This document shows, in pieces, positions 8,279 to 17,656 of a stretch of DNA of 45,313 nucleotides (its first letter is position 1; the number at the start of each line of letters is the position of its first letter). Both the position numbers and the translations under genes were made by a program. The stretch is from Castellaniella sp. (GTDB taxonomy: Bacteria; Pseudomonadota; Gammaproteobacteria; Burkholderiales; Burkholderiaceae_B), in contig NZ_SCQN01000016.1 in the NCBI RefSeq assembly GCF_004321985.1, forward strand, positions 1 to 45,313, in the 5' to 3' direction. Under the pieces are notes generated by a model. The model did not search any database, had not been told where the DNA came from, and saw only the letters and a program-made list of their open reading frames with translations.

Positions 8279-8785
8279 ATGTCCCCTGTCGACCCGATTC
8301 TGGAGTTGTCGCTGCCCAACGAGGAAGCGACCGAAAGGCTGGCGCAGAACCTGGCCGCGCTGGTGCTCGGCAATGGCGACACGCAGGCCAAGCCGGGGGG
8401 GCGCATCCACCTGAGCGGTGAGCTGGGCACCGGAAAAACCACGCTGGTACGGGCCCTGCTGCGGGCAGCCGGAGTGACCGGCCGCATAAAAAGTCCAAGC
8501 TATACGCTTCTTGAAAGCTATAATGTTTCTAGCTTATATTTCTATCACTTTGATTTCTATAGATTTAGCGATGCCCATGAGTGGCGGGACGCCGGGTTCG
8601 CCGAGCTCTTCGACGAACACGCCATCGTTCTGATCGAATGGCCTGAACAGGCAGGGACCCGCCTTCCTCCGCCGGATCTGGACATCCAACTGGCGTATGC
8701 AGGTGCCGGACGTTCGGCACGGCTGCGCGCCGGAAGCGAAAAAGGACAACGATGGATAAGATCCCTGAATCCTTCCCCCCTGTGA
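8279..8785 (+). CDS. tsaE: tRNA t6A biosynthesis ATPase TsaE
   Basis: This 168-residue cytoplasmic P-loop ATPase should regenerate the TsaB-TsaD complex that makes N6-threonylcarbamoyladenosine at position 37 of ANN-decoding tRNAs. Walker A is GELGTGKTT (about residues 46-54). The family block SPSYTLLESY...YHFDFYRF aligns without gaps to E. coli TsaE, followed by LIEWPEQ. The ATG at 8279 has GGAG five nt upstream and overlaps an in-frame GTG at 8276. It overlaps amiC by 34 nt, the arrangement also seen in E. coli (yjeE-amiB). The conserved block is encoded by a sharply AT-rich patch (8486-8568) unlike the rest of the gene. Confidence 0.95.
   Translation: MSPVDPILELSLPNEEATERLAQNLAALVLGNGDTQAKPGGRIHLSGELGTGKTTLVRALLRAAGVTGRIKSPSYTLLESYNVSSLYFYHFDFYRFSDAHEWRDAGFAELFDEHAIVLIEWPEQAGTRLPPPDLDIQLAYAGAGRSARLRAGSEKGQRWIRSLNPSPL
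8486..8568. repeat. AT-rich patch with short direct and inverted repeats inside tsaE
   Basis: About 80 nt at roughly 30% GC sit inside a GC-rich gene. It holds two copies of AAGCTATA (8497-8504 and 8515-8522, period 18) and an inverted repeat AAGCTA-N9-TAGCTT (8515-8535). The encoded residues still align with the TsaE family without insertion, so the patch replaced codons rather than adding any. Confidence 0.6.
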
Positions 8786-10104
8786 ATGCTCCCGCCAAGC
8801 CGCTGCGACGCAAACTGCTGGTGCGCGGCTGCACGCTATTGGCGCTTCCTGTCATTCCCAGCCTGGCGCATGCCGCAACCATTCTGGCGGTACGCACTTG
8901 GCCCGCTGAAGAATACACGCGCGTGACGCTGGAAATGGACTCGGAACTGAAGGCCGAGCACTTCACCGTGGAGAACCCGAACCGATTGGTCGTGGACATC
9001 GACGGGCTGAGCATGAGCCGCGCCATCGGTGATCTGGTCTCGAAGATCAAGCCCAATGACCCCTACATCCGCTCGGTGCGGGTGGGTCAGAACCGGCCGA
9101 ACGTGGTGCGGCTGGTCTTCGACCTGAAGCAGGCTGTCGCGCCGCAGGTCTTCACGCTCAAGCCCATTGGCGAATACAAATACCGGCTGGTGCTGGATCT
9201 GTACCCCAAAGTCGCCCAGGACCCGCTGATGGCGCTGCTGAAGGATTCGCAGAACGACCCGCTGGCGGGCATTTTGGACAGCCTCGCCCAGAACAACCCG
9301 AACCAGGCACCCATTCCTTCGGTCAGGGGACAGCAGCTTCCGCCGATGGCGCGTGAAAAGCCGGCCGAGCCCCCAGTCCCGCCACTGGGCGGGCGGCAGA
9401 ACCAGCCCATCCTGATTGCCATCGACCCCGGCCATGGCGGCGAAGACCCTGGCGCCACGGGCCAGCGCGGCACGCACGAAAAGGACATCGTGCTGCAGAT
9501 TGCCTTCCGGCTGAAGAAGCTGATCAACGCACAGCCCAACATGCGCGCCTACATGACGCGGGATCGCGATTACTTCGTGCCGCTCGGGGTCCGGGTCCAG
9601 AAGGCGCGGCGCGTGAAGGCCGATCTGTTCATCTCCATCCACGCCGATGCCTTCATCAACTCCACGGCTCGCGGATCTTCCGTCTGGGCGCTGTCGCAGC
9701 ATGGGGCCACCAGCGCCGCCGCTCGCTGGCTGGCTAAGAACGAGAACGATGCCGATCTGATCGGTGGCGTGGATCTGGGCGCCCACAATCGTCAGGTCGC
9801 CGAGGTGCTGCTGGATCTGTCGACCAGCCAGCAGATCAATGACTCGATCAAGGTCGGCACCCGGGTGCTGCAAGAAATCGGCAAGATCAACGACCTGCAC
9901 AAGAACCACATCGAGCGGGCCGGTTTTGCGGTGCTGAAAGCACCCGACATCCCGTCCATCCTGGTCGAGACAGCGTTCATCAGCAATTCCCGGGAAGAAG
10001 CGCTGCTGCGTACGCCCGCGCACCAGCAAAAGATCGCCAGCGCGATCCTGGGCGGCGTGCAGGAGTATTTTGCGAAAAACCCGGCGCTGGCACGACGCGC
10101 CTGA
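8752..10104 (+). CDS. amiC: Periplasmic N-acetylmuramoyl-L-alanine amidase (AmiC type)
   Basis: This 450-residue zinc amidase should cleave the lactyl-peptide bond of murein during daughter-cell separation. The N-terminus has a twin-arginine-like signal (RRKLLVRGC then LALPVIPSLAHAA), consistent with Tat export as for E. coli AmiC. Residues about 42-145 form an AMIN domain for envelope targeting (VRTWPAEEYTRVTLEM, RLVFDL). After a Pro-rich linker, the Amidase_3 catalytic domain (about 220-440) has the zinc ligands in DPGHGGEDPG and THEKDI, then SIHAD and a C-terminal ILVETAFISN with the catalytic Glu. It is translated from within the end of tsaE. Whether it is called AmiB or AmiC is a naming matter; the AMIN domain and Tat-like signal favour AmiC. 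Confidence 0.95.
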   Translation: MDKIPESFPPVNAPAKPLRRKLLVRGCTLLALPVIPSLAHAATILAVRTWPAEEYTRVTLEMDSELKAEHFTVENPNRLVVDIDGLSMSRAIGDLVSKIKPNDPYIRSVRVGQNRPNVVRLVFDLKQAVAPQVFTLKPIGEYKYRLVLDLYPKVAQDPLMALLKDSQNDPLAGILDSLAQNNPNQAPIPSVRGQQLPPMAREKPAEPPVPPLGGRQNQPILIAIDPGHGGEDPGATGQRGTHEKDIVLQIAFRLKKLINAQPNMRAYMTRDRDYFVPLGVRVQKARRVKADLFISIHADAFINSTARGSSVWALSQHGATSAAARWLAKNENDADLIGGVDLGAHNRQVAEVLLDLSTSQQINDSIKVGTRVLQEIGKINDLHKNHIERAGFAVLKAPDIPSILVETAFISNSREEALLRTPAHQQKIASAILGGVQEYFAKNPALARRA

Positions 10105-10128
10105 ATCCTGCCACACGGGCCCCGGGGG

Positions 10129-10773
10129 CTACATGCTCTCGGGCTTCTTGCGCCGGAATATCTTCCAGATCACCCCCAGAGCGGCCGGGACGGCGGCCGC
10201 CGCCACGCCGACCAGCACGATGGTGTTCAGGTGTTCTTTGATGATGGGCACGTTGCCAAAGAAATACCCCAGGGCAATGAGCAGGCTCACCCACGCCGTG
10301 GCACCGATGGCGTTGTAGAGCTGGAACTGCACACGCCCCATGCCGGCCACACCCGCAACGAAAGGCGCAAACGTGCGAAACAGTGGCAGAAAACGCGACA
10401 GAACGATGGTCTTGCCGCCATGCCGCTCGTAGAAGCCGTGGGTCCTGAGCAGCGCCTTGCGGTCCAGAAACCGGTAATCGCGTGAAAAGACCTTGGGACC
10501 GATATAGCGCCCCACGTTGTAGTTCACCGTGTTGCCCAGGATGGCGGCCACGATCAGCAGCACGCCCAGCAGGACCGGGTCCAGCAATCCGGAGGCGCCA
10601 AATGCGCCGGCGATGAAGAGCAGCGAATCCCCTGGCAGGAATGGCAAGACCACCAGGCCTGTCTCGCCAAAGACGATCAGGCCCAGGATCAGATAGATCC
10701 AGGCGCCGTACTGGGCGACCCAGACCCCCAGGGATTGGTCGATATGCAAGACCAGGTGCAGGAATTCAGCCAT
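10129..10773 (-). CDS. DedA-family membrane protein
   Basis: This 214-residue integral membrane protein of the DedA/VTT family is implicated in lipid-carrier (undecaprenyl phosphate) or phospholipid translocation and membrane homeostasis. Visible marks are the [18 protein letters not shown] motif (acidic residue and PGDS re-entrant segment), [16 protein letters not shown] (the conserved arginines), and hydrophobic segments near residues 15-60, 130-160 and 170-200. The ATG at 10773 begins MAEFLHL; a GTG at 10782 is an alternative. It faces amiC tail to tail (24 nt) and mutL head to head, so it interrupts the usual tsaE-ami-mutL-miaA order. The substrate cannot be told from sequence. Confidence 0.92.
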   Translation of the reverse strand: MAEFLHLVLHIDQSLGVWVAQYGAWIYLILGLIVFGETGLVVLPFLPGDSLLFIAGAFGASGLLDPVLLGVLLIVAAILGNTVNYNVGRYIGPKVFSRDYRFLDRKALLRTHGFYERHGGKTIVLSRFLPLFRTFAPFVAGVAGMGRVQFQLYNAIGATAWVSLLIALGYFFGNVPIIKEHLNTIVLVGVAAAAVPAALGVIWKIFRRKKPESM

Positions 10774-10790
10774 TGAGAGCACTGCCCAAG

Positions 10791-10819
10791 ATAAAAAGAA
10801 GACCCGTCACTATAATCAA
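10791..10819 (-). promoter_or_regulatory. Candidate dedA promoter
   Basis: On the minus strand TTGATT (10819-10814) and TTTTAT (10796-10791) are separated by 17 nt, a reasonable sigma-70 match, ending 17 nt before the dedA ATG. It overlaps the mutL -10-like hexamer on the other strand, so the two divergent promoters may interfere. Confidence 0.5.
10811..10816 (+). promoter_or_regulatory. Consensus -10 hexamer of mutL, predicting a leaderless mRNA
   Basis: TATAAT begins exactly 12 nt before the mutL ATG at 10823, so transcription should start at or next to the start codon. No good -35 or ribosome-binding site is visible. Confidence 0.55.
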
Positions 10820-10822
10820 TTT

Positions 10823-12736
10823 ATGACGCGACCGATTGCTGCACTTCCCGACACGCTCGTCAGCCAGATTGCGGCCGGCGAGGTGATCGAGCGCCCCGCC
10901 TCCGTCCTGAAGGAACTGCTGGAAAACGCCCTGGATGCGGAGGCGCAGTCCATCGAAGTCAGGCTGGACGGCGGGGGGATCCGCCGCATCCTGGTGACGG
11001 ACGACGGCAACGGCATCCCGGCGGGTGAACTGGCCCTGGCGCTGCAGCGCCATGCCACGAGCAAGATCCGGTCATTGTCCGAACTGGAGTCGGTCGCGAC
11101 CATGGGGTTTCGGGGCGAGGCGCTGGCTTCCATCGCCTCGGTCGCACGGCTCACGCTGACCTCGCGAACGGCCGACGAAGACCAGGCCTGGCAGATCACG
11201 GCGGACGACCAGGAAGCCACGCCGGCGGCCGGGGGCACGGGAACGCGCGCTGAGGTACGCCAGCTCTTTGACCACATCCCGGCCCGACGCAAGTTCCTGA
11301 AAACAGAAGCCACCGAATACGGGCATTGCCTGACCGCCATCGAGCGCATTGCGCTGGCGAACCCACAGGTCAGCTTCCGCGTCTTCCACAACGACAACCC
11401 ACAACGCAACTGGCCGGCCACACACATCCACGGCCGCATCCGCGACGTGCTGGGCGATGAATTCGAGGACCAGAGCCTGCCGGTTTCCGCGGATCAGGGC
11501 CTGATCGTGCTGGAGGGCTGCACCACCAAACCCACATTCGCGCGTAACCGGGCTGACCGTCAATACCTGTACGTCAACGGCCGATTCGTGCGCGACCGTA
11601 CCGTCTCACACGCGGTCCGCCAGGCCTATGCCGATGTGCTGCACGGCGACCGCCAACCGGCGTATGTGCTGTTCCTGACCATGGACCCCGCCGGAGTGGA
11701 CGTGAATGTCCACCCCGCCAAACACGAGGTCCGTTTTCGCGACAGCGGGGCAGTGCACCACTACGTCGCCCAGGTCCTTGCCGAAGCGCTGGCTCAGCGG
11801 GGGGGCGCGACGGTGGGCGGGCCTGTGGAGGCGCCACCCGCACCCACACTGGGCGACGACAGTACGGCGGCCGCTCCCGACACAGCCCATGCAGGCAACG
11901 CGAGCCAGGACGCCGCGCCCATGCCCGTCGTGCCGGCCCAAACCGCCGGCCCCAGCAACCCCAGGACACCATCACCCATCTATCCCGCGCGGCGACTCAT
12001 CCAGCAGCGATTCCTGCTCCAGGAACACAACCAGGATTGGCGCACGCTCTACGCGCCACTGCCTGCCAAGACGGGCACAAGCGCCGATGCTCCACGGCGC
12101 CCCCAGGCGCAACCGGAAGCACTGGACCCACGGCAACAGCCAATGCCCGCCGATCTGCCGCTGGGCATGGCGCTGGGCCAACTGCACGGCATCTATATCC
12201 TCGCGCAAAACGCCCAGGGCCTGATCCTGGTGGACATGCACGCGGCGCATGAACGGGTAGTGTACGAGGCACTGAAGCTTGCCGTGAACGAAGCGCCCCT
12301 GCCCGCCCAGGATCTTCTGATCCCGGTCGTTTTCACGGCAACGGAAACGCAGGTGGCGACTGCGCAGGAGCACCAGGACATCCTGGACGATCTGGGCCTA
12401 CGCATCCGGCCCACCGGGCCCACATCATTGGCCGTGCGCGCCGTCCCGGCGCTGCTGGCGCGAGGCGACATCGAAGCGCTGGCACTGGGCGTGCTGGCGG
12501 ACCTGGAGCGCATCGGCCATTCAGCCCGGCTCGCCGAACAGCGCAACGAACTGCTTTCGACCATGGCGTGCCACGGCGCGGTCCGCGCACACCGGCGCCT
12601 GACGCTGGACGAAATGAACGCGCTACTGCGCCAGATGGAGCGCACGGAGCGCGCGGACCAATGCAATCACGGGCGGCCCACCTGGTTCCAGTGGTCCATG
12701 AACGATCTGGACAAGCTGTTCATGCGCGGTCAATAG
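10823..12736 (+). CDS. mutL: DNA mismatch repair protein MutL
   Basis: This 637-residue protein is the ATP-gated coordinator of mismatch repair. The GHKL ATPase motifs are all present: ELLENALDA (N35), DDGNGI (about 60-65), RGEALASI and [13 protein letters not shown] variable Pro/Ala-rich linker (about 330-440) leads to the dimerisation domain. The C-terminal domain carries the endonuclease-type site: D471-M-H-A-A-H-E...E482, with [12 protein letters not shown] and CNHGRPT as metal-binding motifs. This is the nicking form of MutL found in organisms without MutH; the usual Gln of DQHA is Met here. The start aligns with MutL of other bacteria. miaA follows after 15 nt. Confidence 0.97.
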   Translation: MTRPIAALPDTLVSQIAAGEVIERPASVLKELLENALDAEAQSIEVRLDGGGIRRILVTDDGNGIPAGELALALQRHATSKIRSLSELESVATMGFRGEALASIASVARLTLTSRTADEDQAWQITADDQEATPAAGGTGTRAEVRQLFDHIPARRKFLKTEATEYGHCLTAIERIALANPQVSFRVFHNDNPQRNWPATHIHGRIRDVLGDEFEDQSLPVSADQGLIVLEGCTTKPTFARNRADRQYLYVNGRFVRDRTVSHAVRQAYADVLHGDRQPAYVLFLTMDPAGVDVNVHPAKHEVRFRDSGAVHHYVAQVLAEALAQRGGATVGGPVEAPPAPTLGDDSTAAAPDTAHAGNASQDAAPMPVVPAQTAGPSNPRTPSPIYPARRLIQQRFLLQEHNQDWRTLYAPLPAKTGTSADAPRRPQAQPEALDPRQQPMPADLPLGMALGQLHGIYILAQNAQGLILVDMHAAHERVVYEALKLAVNEAPLPAQDLLIPVVFTATETQVATAQEHQDILDDLGLRIRPTGPTSLAVRAVPALLARGDIEALALGVLADLERIGHSARLAEQRNELLSTMACHGAVRAHRRLTLDEMNALLRQMERTERADQCNHGRPTWFQWSMNDLDKLFMRGQ

Positions 12737-12751
12737 CGCATATGCCCCACC

Positions 12752-13726
12752 ATGACTCCACCGGCTGATTCGGTCCGGACCTCAACCCTGATCTGCCTCA
12801 CGGGCCCCACGGCATCCGGCAAATCGGCTGCCTCGCTTGCGCTGGCGCGCCGCTGGCCGATCGAGGTCATCGTCATGGATTCCGCAACGATCTATCGCGG
12901 CATGGATATTGGCACGGCCAAGCCCACGGCTGAAGAACAGGCGCAATTCCCGCACCACCTGCTCGACATCCGGGACCCGACACAGTCCTATTCCGCCGCC
13001 GAATTTGCCCGCGATGCCGCTGCACTCGTCCACGACATCCGTTCCAGAGGCCACATCCCGGTCATATGCGGTGGCACCCTGCTCTACTACAAGGCGCTAC
13101 GTGAAGGCCTGAACGAGCTGCCGACCTCGGACCCCGCCACCCGCCGGCAACTGGACGACGAAGCGCGCGCGCGAGGTTGGCCCGCACTGCACGCCGAGTT
13201 GGCGCGCGTGGACCCCGCGACTGCTGCGCGGCTCGCCCCCAACGACAGTCAGCGGGTGCAGCGGGCATTGGAAATCTGGCGTAGCAGCGGGCGCACGATG
13301 AGCGACTGGCTGTCGCACCCGCTGCGGCCGGTCCTGCCTGGGTGGCGCTTTGCGACCATCAGCCTGGAACCCGCGGACCGCAGTGTCCTGCATGATCGCA
13401 TCGGCCGGCGCTATCAGGACATGATGGCCGCGGGACTGCTGGACGAGGTCCGCGCCCTGCATCAGCGCGGTGATCTGCACCCGGGCCTGCCGTCGATCCG
13501 CTGCGTGGGTTACCGCCAGCTGTGGGACCACCTGGAAGGACGAGTTCCGCTGGAGGACGCGATCGAACGGGCAATCGCCGCCACGCGGCAACTTGCCAAG
13601 CGTCAGCTCACCTGGCTGCGAGCGATGCGTGAGCGCACGCTCATCGACTGCCTGTCAGGACAGGCCACCGATCAGGTCGTCGCGGCGTTCGCCGAAATGA
13701 CTGGTGATTCTCACGGCACGGATTAA
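12752..13726 (+). CDS. miaA: tRNA dimethylallyltransferase MiaA
   Basis: This 324-residue cytoplasmic enzyme transfers a dimethylallyl group to N6 of adenosine 37 in tRNAs reading codons that begin with U. Motifs are [11 protein letters not shown] (P-loop, about 13-23), [17 protein letters not shown] (substrate-binding block), [19 protein letters not shown] and the C-terminal [12 protein letters not shown]. It is 15 nt downstream of mutL in the same operon, the widespread mutL-miaA pairing. The hfq gene that follows miaA in E. coli is absent; purM converges here instead. Length is normal. Confidence 0.97.
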   Translation: MTPPADSVRTSTLICLTGPTASGKSAASLALARRWPIEVIVMDSATIYRGMDIGTAKPTAEEQAQFPHHLLDIRDPTQSYSAAEFARDAAALVHDIRSRGHIPVICGGTLLYYKALREGLNELPTSDPATRRQLDDEARARGWPALHAELARVDPATAARLAPNDSQRVQRALEIWRSSGRTMSDWLSHPLRPVLPGWRFATISLEPADRSVLHDRIGRRYQDMMAAGLLDEVRALHQRGDLHPGLPSIRCVGYRQLWDHLEGRVPLEDAIERAIAATRQLAKRQLTWLRAMRERTLIDCLSGQATDQVVAAFAEMTGDSHGTD

Positions 13727-13740
13727 GCGATCAGCGCCGA

Positions 13741-14790
13741 TCAATCCACGATGGTCTGGACACCGCCGGGTGCCTGGGGCTCGATCGCACCCAGCACATG
13801 AACGGTCTCGCCCTGGGCGCGCAACGTGGCTGCAATGGCATCGGCCCGTGCCGGATCAGCCACCAGCACCATGCCAATGCCGCAGTTGAAGACGCGCGCC
13901 ATCTCGTGGTCATCCACGCCGCCCTGGGCCTGCAGCCACTGGAACAGGATCGGCCACTGCCAGGCGTCGCGATGAATGTGGGCGCACAGGCCAGGCGGCA
14001 GGATGCGTGGAACGTTCTCCAGCAGGCCGCCCCCCGTGATGTGGGCCAGCCCCCGGATCGCCGGACCATGCGCGGCCAATGCAGCCAGAACCTGCTTCAC
14101 GTAGATGCGGGTGGGTTCCATGACTACATCCGCCAGCGGCCGACCGCCCAGATCCTGGTCGGGTCGCGCCCCCGCGCGCTGCAGGATCCTGCGCACCAGC
14201 GAATAGCCGTTCGAATGCGCGCCGCTGGAAGCCAGCCCCAGCACCGTATCACCGGCCTGGATGGTCTTGCCGTCGATGATGGCGGACTTCTCGACTGCCC
14301 CGACTGCGAAGCCTGCGAGGTCATATTCCCCATCCGGGTACATGCCCGGCATCTCGGCCGTCTCGCCGCCGATGAGCGCGCAACCGGCCAGTTCACAACC
14401 GCGCGCCACGCCCGCCACCACCTGGGACGCGGTATCCACGGACAGCTTGCCGCAGGCAAAATAGTCCAGGAAATAGAGTGGTTCCGCCCCCTGGACCAGG
14501 ATGTCGTTGACGCTCATGGCGACCAGATCGATGCCTACGGTGTCATGGCGCTGCCACTCGAAGGCCAGGCGCAGCTTGGTGCCGACCCCATCGGTCCCGG
14601 ACACCAGCACCGGTTCACGCAAATGCGGAGGGACCTGAAACAGCGCCCCGAAGCCGCCGATGCCCGCCATCACGCCCGGGCGCATCGTGCGCGCCGCCAG
14701 AGGCTTGATGCGGTCGACCAGCGCGTCGCCAGCGTCGATATCGACCCCGGCATCGCGGTAGGTCATGGAGGGTTTGGTTCCGTGGGTCAT
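13741..14790 (-). CDS. purM: Phosphoribosylformylglycinamidine cyclo-ligase PurM
   Basis: This 349-residue enzyme makes aminoimidazole ribonucleotide (AIR) from FGAM with ATP, the fifth step of purine synthesis. Marks are SYxDAGVD-type start ([16 protein letters not shown]), GTDGVGTKL, the [11 protein letters not shown] block near residue 150, and [10 protein letters not shown]. The ATG at 14790 was chosen; one at 14766 (MTYRDAG) would remove eight residues and remains possible, as neither has a strong ribosome-binding site. It converges on miaA (14 nt apart) and diverges from hda, a layout I recall from Burkholderiales. No purine-operator-like site is recognisable. Confidence 0.96.
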   Translation of the reverse strand: MTHGTKPSMTYRDAGVDIDAGDALVDRIKPLAARTMRPGVMAGIGGFGALFQVPPHLREPVLVSGTDGVGTKLRLAFEWQRHDTVGIDLVAMSVNDILVQGAEPLYFLDYFACGKLSVDTASQVVAGVARGCELAGCALIGGETAEMPGMYPDGEYDLAGFAVGAVEKSAIIDGKTIQAGDTVLGLASSGAHSNGYSLVRRILQRAGARPDQDLGGRPLADVVMEPTRIYVKQVLAALAAHGPAIRGLAHITGGGLLENVPRILPPGLCAHIHRDAWQWPILFQWLQAQGGVDDHEMARVFNCGIGMVLVADPARADAIAATLRAQGETVHVLGAIEPQAPGGVQTIVD

Positions 14791-14869
14791 GAGAAAAGCT
14801 GCCGAATGTGCAAGAATTGCGGGTTTGGACGATGCATGACCCTGATTTTACGATGAAGTGCCGATTCGC

Positions 14870-15568
14870 ATGACACAGCAACTGCTCCTGGACATCCTGC
14901 CTGGCGCCGTTCCGACCCTGGACGGCTTCGTGGCCGGGGTGAACGCGGCGGCGGTGGAATCAGTCCGCGCGCTGTCGCCAGGCCACGCGATATACCTGTG
15001 GGGCAGCGCGGGCTCGGGCCGCAGCCACCTGCTGCGTGCGCGCGCGCAGGGCGACGGCTGCCACTATCTGGATGCCCGAGCGCCAGCTCACCTGCTGCAC
15101 GCGCTGGCGACCGACGAGGACCGGGCGCTCGCGCTGGTTGCGGTGGACGACGTGGGCGAGCTGAACGACTCGGCCCAGGCCGCGCTGTTCGCGCTTTTCA
15201 ACCGATGGCGGGCGGCCGCCACCACGCCCGGTGCCTTCGCCCTGCTGACGGCGGGGGGGCGGGCGCCGCTCACCATGCCCTTGCGCGAGGACCTGCGCAC
15301 ACGCCTGGGGTGGGACCTGGTGTTCCGGCTAGAACAACTCACCGACGAGGAGCGCACCCGGGCCTTGCAGGAACGTGCGCTGAACCGGGGTTTGAAGCTG
15401 TCCGACGAGGTCCTGCACTGGATCCTCACCCACCACGACCGCGACATGGGGCGCCTCACGGCGCTCATCGATACGCTGGACCACTACTCTCTGGAGCGTC
15501 ACCGCCCCATCACCCTGCCACTGCTCAAGGAGCTGCTGGCGCACCCGCCCGGACCGAGATGCCCATGA
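14870..15568 (+). CDS. hda: Hda, regulatory inactivation of DnaA
   Basis: This 232-residue AAA+ DnaA paralogue, with the sliding clamp, should stimulate ATP hydrolysis on DnaA after initiation. The N-terminus QQLLLDILP resembles the clamp-binding motif of Hda. The P-loop reads GSAGSGRSHLL, with Arg in place of Lys as in E. coli Hda. Walker B is LVAVDDVGEL, and sensor-like blocks (RLGWDLVFRLEQLTDEE, then the lid DRDMGRLTALIDTLDHYSL) follow. I chose the start at 14870; an upstream ATG at 14858 would add four residues. There is no DnaA-type DNA-binding domain, as expected for Hda. It overlaps the next gene by an ATGA junction. Confidence 0.92.
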   Translation: MTQQLLLDILPGAVPTLDGFVAGVNAAAVESVRALSPGHAIYLWGSAGSGRSHLLRARAQGDGCHYLDARAPAHLLHALATDEDRALALVAVDDVGELNDSAQAALFALFNRWRAAATTPGAFALLTAGGRAPLTMPLREDLRTRLGWDLVFRLEQLTDEERTRALQERALNRGLKLSDEVLHWILTHHDRDMGRLTALIDTLDHYSLERHRPITLPLLKELLAHPPGPRCP

Positions 15569-16260
15569 CTTCCGCCGAACGCCTCGCCCTCTTCGATCTC
15601 GACCACACGCTGCTGCCGTTTGACAGCGACCACTTGTGGGCCGACTTCCTGGCAAGAACGGGGCGGGCCGGCGACCCCGAACTTGCGCGCCAGCGCAACG
15701 ACGAACTGCTGCGCCGCTACGACGAGGGTACGCTGAGCGCTGAAGAAGCCGCCGACTTCATGCTGGGGCTGCTGCGCCTGGGCACACCCGCCGAACTCGC
15801 CCGGTGGCAGCACGATTACATGGAGCAGGTCATCCTCCCGGGCATCCTGCCGGTGGCGCGCGGCCTGGTAGCACACCACCAGGACCATGGCGATCTGTGC
15901 GCCATCGTCACGTCCACCAACGCCTTCGTCACCCAGCCCATCGCCGATGTCCTGGGTGTCCCGAACCTGATTGCCACGGTTCCCGAACGCGATGCACAGG
16001 GGCGCTACACCGGGCGCATCCAGGGCACACCCAGCTTCCAGGCGGGAAAGGTCCTGCGGGTGCGCGCCTGGCTGCGGAGCCTGGGCCTGCAACTGGAGGA
16101 CTTCGAGGAATCCTGGTTCTACAGCGATTCCATGAACGACCTGCCCCTGCTGGAAGTGGTCAGCCACCCCGTGGCGACGAACCCCAGCCCTGCGCTGCGG
16201 GAACTGGCGGCTGGACGGGGTTGGCAGATTCTGGACCTGTTCGCGGACATTCAGTCTTAA
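15565..16260 (+). CDS. HAD-superfamily (subclass IB) phosphohydrolase
   Basis: This 231-residue cytoplasmic phosphatase belongs to the SerB-like HAD-IB family. The four catalytic motifs are visible: nucleophile FDLDHTLLP, motif II IVTSTNAFV, motif III lysine FQAGKVLRV and motif IV YSDSMNDLPLL. A helical cap lies between residues about 30 and 100. The ATG at 15565 overlaps the hda stop (ATGA), implying coupled translation; another ATG at 15559 would add two residues. Its substrate is unknown. Close relatives are annotated variously as phosphoserine phosphatase-like or histidinol-phosphatase-like, and I would not choose between them. Confidence 0.9.
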   Translation: MTSAERLALFDLDHTLLPFDSDHLWADFLARTGRAGDPELARQRNDELLRRYDEGTLSAEEAADFMLGLLRLGTPAELARWQHDYMEQVILPGILPVARGLVAHHQDHGDLCAIVTSTNAFVTQPIADVLGVPNLIATVPERDAQGRYTGRIQGTPSFQAGKVLRVRAWLRSLGLQLEDFEESWFYSDSMNDLPLLEVVSHPVATNPSPALRELAAGRGWQILDLFADIQS

Positions 16261-16263
16261 AAT
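16258..16263 (+). promoter_or_regulatory. -10-like hexamer directly upstream of pcnB
   Basis: TAAAAT begins 13 nt before the pcnB ATG and overlaps the stop codon of the HAD hydrolase gene. It could start a leaderless pcnB mRNA. No clear -35 is seen. Confidence 0.4.
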
Positions 16264-16270
16264 ACGCGCC

Positions 16271-17647
16271 ATGCTCACGCAGACCATCAAACATTTCGTC
16301 TCACGCCTGCTCGCGACGCCGCCCAGCGGCCCTGTGCGCCTGCCACTCGATAAACACGGCATCGACCGCCGCCTGGTTTCGCGGCACGCGATCAAGGTCT
16401 GCGAAGTCCTGAACCAGGAAGGTTTCGATGCTTACATCGTGGGCGGCGCGGTGCGCGATCTCATCGTCGGCCTGCAGCCCAAGGACTTCGACGTGGCCAC
16501 CAACGCCACGCCCAACCAGATCCGCCCGCTGTTCCGCCGGGCACGCATCATCGGCCGGCGATTCCAGCTGGTGCATGTGGTCTTCGGCCAGGAAATCATC
16601 GAGACATCCACCTTCCGCGCCCCGTCTTCGGGCGAACAGGAAACCGACGAGCACGGCCGCATCCTGCGTGACAATGTCTTCGGGACACACGAGGAAGATG
16701 CCGCGCGGCGCGACTTCACGATCAACGCGCTGTACTACGACCCGCTGAAGGAAGAAGTCATCGACTTCCACCAGGGCGTGGCCGACCTGAAGAACCGCGT
16801 GGTGCGCATGATCGGCGACCCGGAAACGCGCTATCGCGAGGATCCGGTACGCATGCTGCGGGCGCTGCGCTTCCAGGCCAAGCTGGGCGCGCGCATCGAC
16901 CCGGCTACCGAAGCACCCATCAGCCGCCTGGCGCCGCTCATCGAACACGTCCCGGCTTCCCGCCTGTTCGACGAGACGCTGAAGCTTCTGACCTGCGGCC
17001 ATGCCATGGATTGCCTGCGCGAACTGCGCCGCTCGGGTCTGACCAAAAGCCTGATCCCGCTGATCGACCGTATTTTCGAAGAAGAAGGCGGCGAGGCGTT
17101 CGTGGAAATCGCGCTGTCGCGCACCGATGACCGGGTGCGCCAGGGCAAGGCCGTGAGCCCCAGTTTTCTGTTTGCCGCACTGCTTTGGCGGCTGGTGGAA
17201 AAACGCTGGGCAGCTGAGACCGCCCAAGGCGTGCAACGCAACGAGGCGCTGATCCGCGCCGCCGACTCGGTGATCGAAGCACAGATGGACAAGCTTGCCA
17301 TCCAGCGCCGCCACCAGGCCGACATGCGCGAGATCTGGCTCATGCAGGCGCGCTTCGAGCGCGCCACCGTGCGCTCCATCTGGCGCATGATGGAACAGCC
17401 CCGTTTCCGGGCAGCGGTTGATTTCCTGCAGTTGCGCGCCGAAGCGCGCGAGGTCGACAGCGTGCTCGCGCAATGGTGGATGGACCTGTCCAACAGCGGC
17501 GACGAGCGTCGCTCTCAGATGATAGACACCTGGCAGGCCGGGCATACCGGCGCCCGGCACCTGGCAGGCGGGACCACACGCCGCCGCCGGCGCCGCCATC
17601 GGACGCCGGACGAGGCCCCCAGCGCCAGCAACCCGCCGGCCGAGTAA
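16271..17647 (+). CDS. pcnB: Poly(A) polymerase I PcnB
   Basis: This 458-residue enzyme adds 3' poly(A) tails that target RNAs for decay. It belongs to the class II nucleotidyltransferase family. Key marks are IVGGAVRDLIVGLQPKDFDVATNA (GG plus the DxD metal-binding pair), FRRARIIGRRFQLVHV, RRDFTINALYYDP, the RNA-binding block EDPVRMLRALRFQAKLGARID and a basic C-terminus (TTRRRRRRHRT), which separates it from CCA-adding enzymes. It starts 11 nt after the HAD gene and is followed by folK after 9 nt, an order recognisable in Burkholderiales. Confidence 0.95.
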   Translation: MLTQTIKHFVSRLLATPPSGPVRLPLDKHGIDRRLVSRHAIKVCEVLNQEGFDAYIVGGAVRDLIVGLQPKDFDVATNATPNQIRPLFRRARIIGRRFQLVHVVFGQEIIETSTFRAPSSGEQETDEHGRILRDNVFGTHEEDAARRDFTINALYYDPLKEEVIDFHQGVADLKNRVVRMIGDPETRYREDPVRMLRALRFQAKLGARIDPATEAPISRLAPLIEHVPASRLFDETLKLLTCGHAMDCLRELRRSGLTKSLIPLIDRIFEEEGGEAFVEIALSRTDDRVRQGKAVSPSFLFAALLWRLVEKRWAAETAQGVQRNEALIRAADSVIEAQMDKLAIQRRHQADMREIWLMQARFERATVRSIWRMMEQPRFRAAVDFLQLRAEAREVDSVLAQWWMDLSNSGDERRSQMIDTWQAGHTGARHLAGGTTRRRRRRHRTPDEAPSASNPPAE

Positions 17648-17656
17648 AGATCCGCC

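Noticed and set aside
8836-10116. Long minus-strand open frame opposite amiC
   Set aside because: It mirrors amiC and has no ribosome-binding site or motif; amiC is unambiguous on the plus strand.
10105-10128. GC-rich palindrome GGGCCC between amiC and dedA as a terminator
   Set aside because: Very short, no T-run on either strand, so a terminator cannot be supported.
14998-15564. Plus-strand extension of the HAD hydrolase frame back to 14998
   Set aside because: The extra 189 residues are an out-of-frame reading of hda; the HAD domain and the ATGA junction place the start at 15565.
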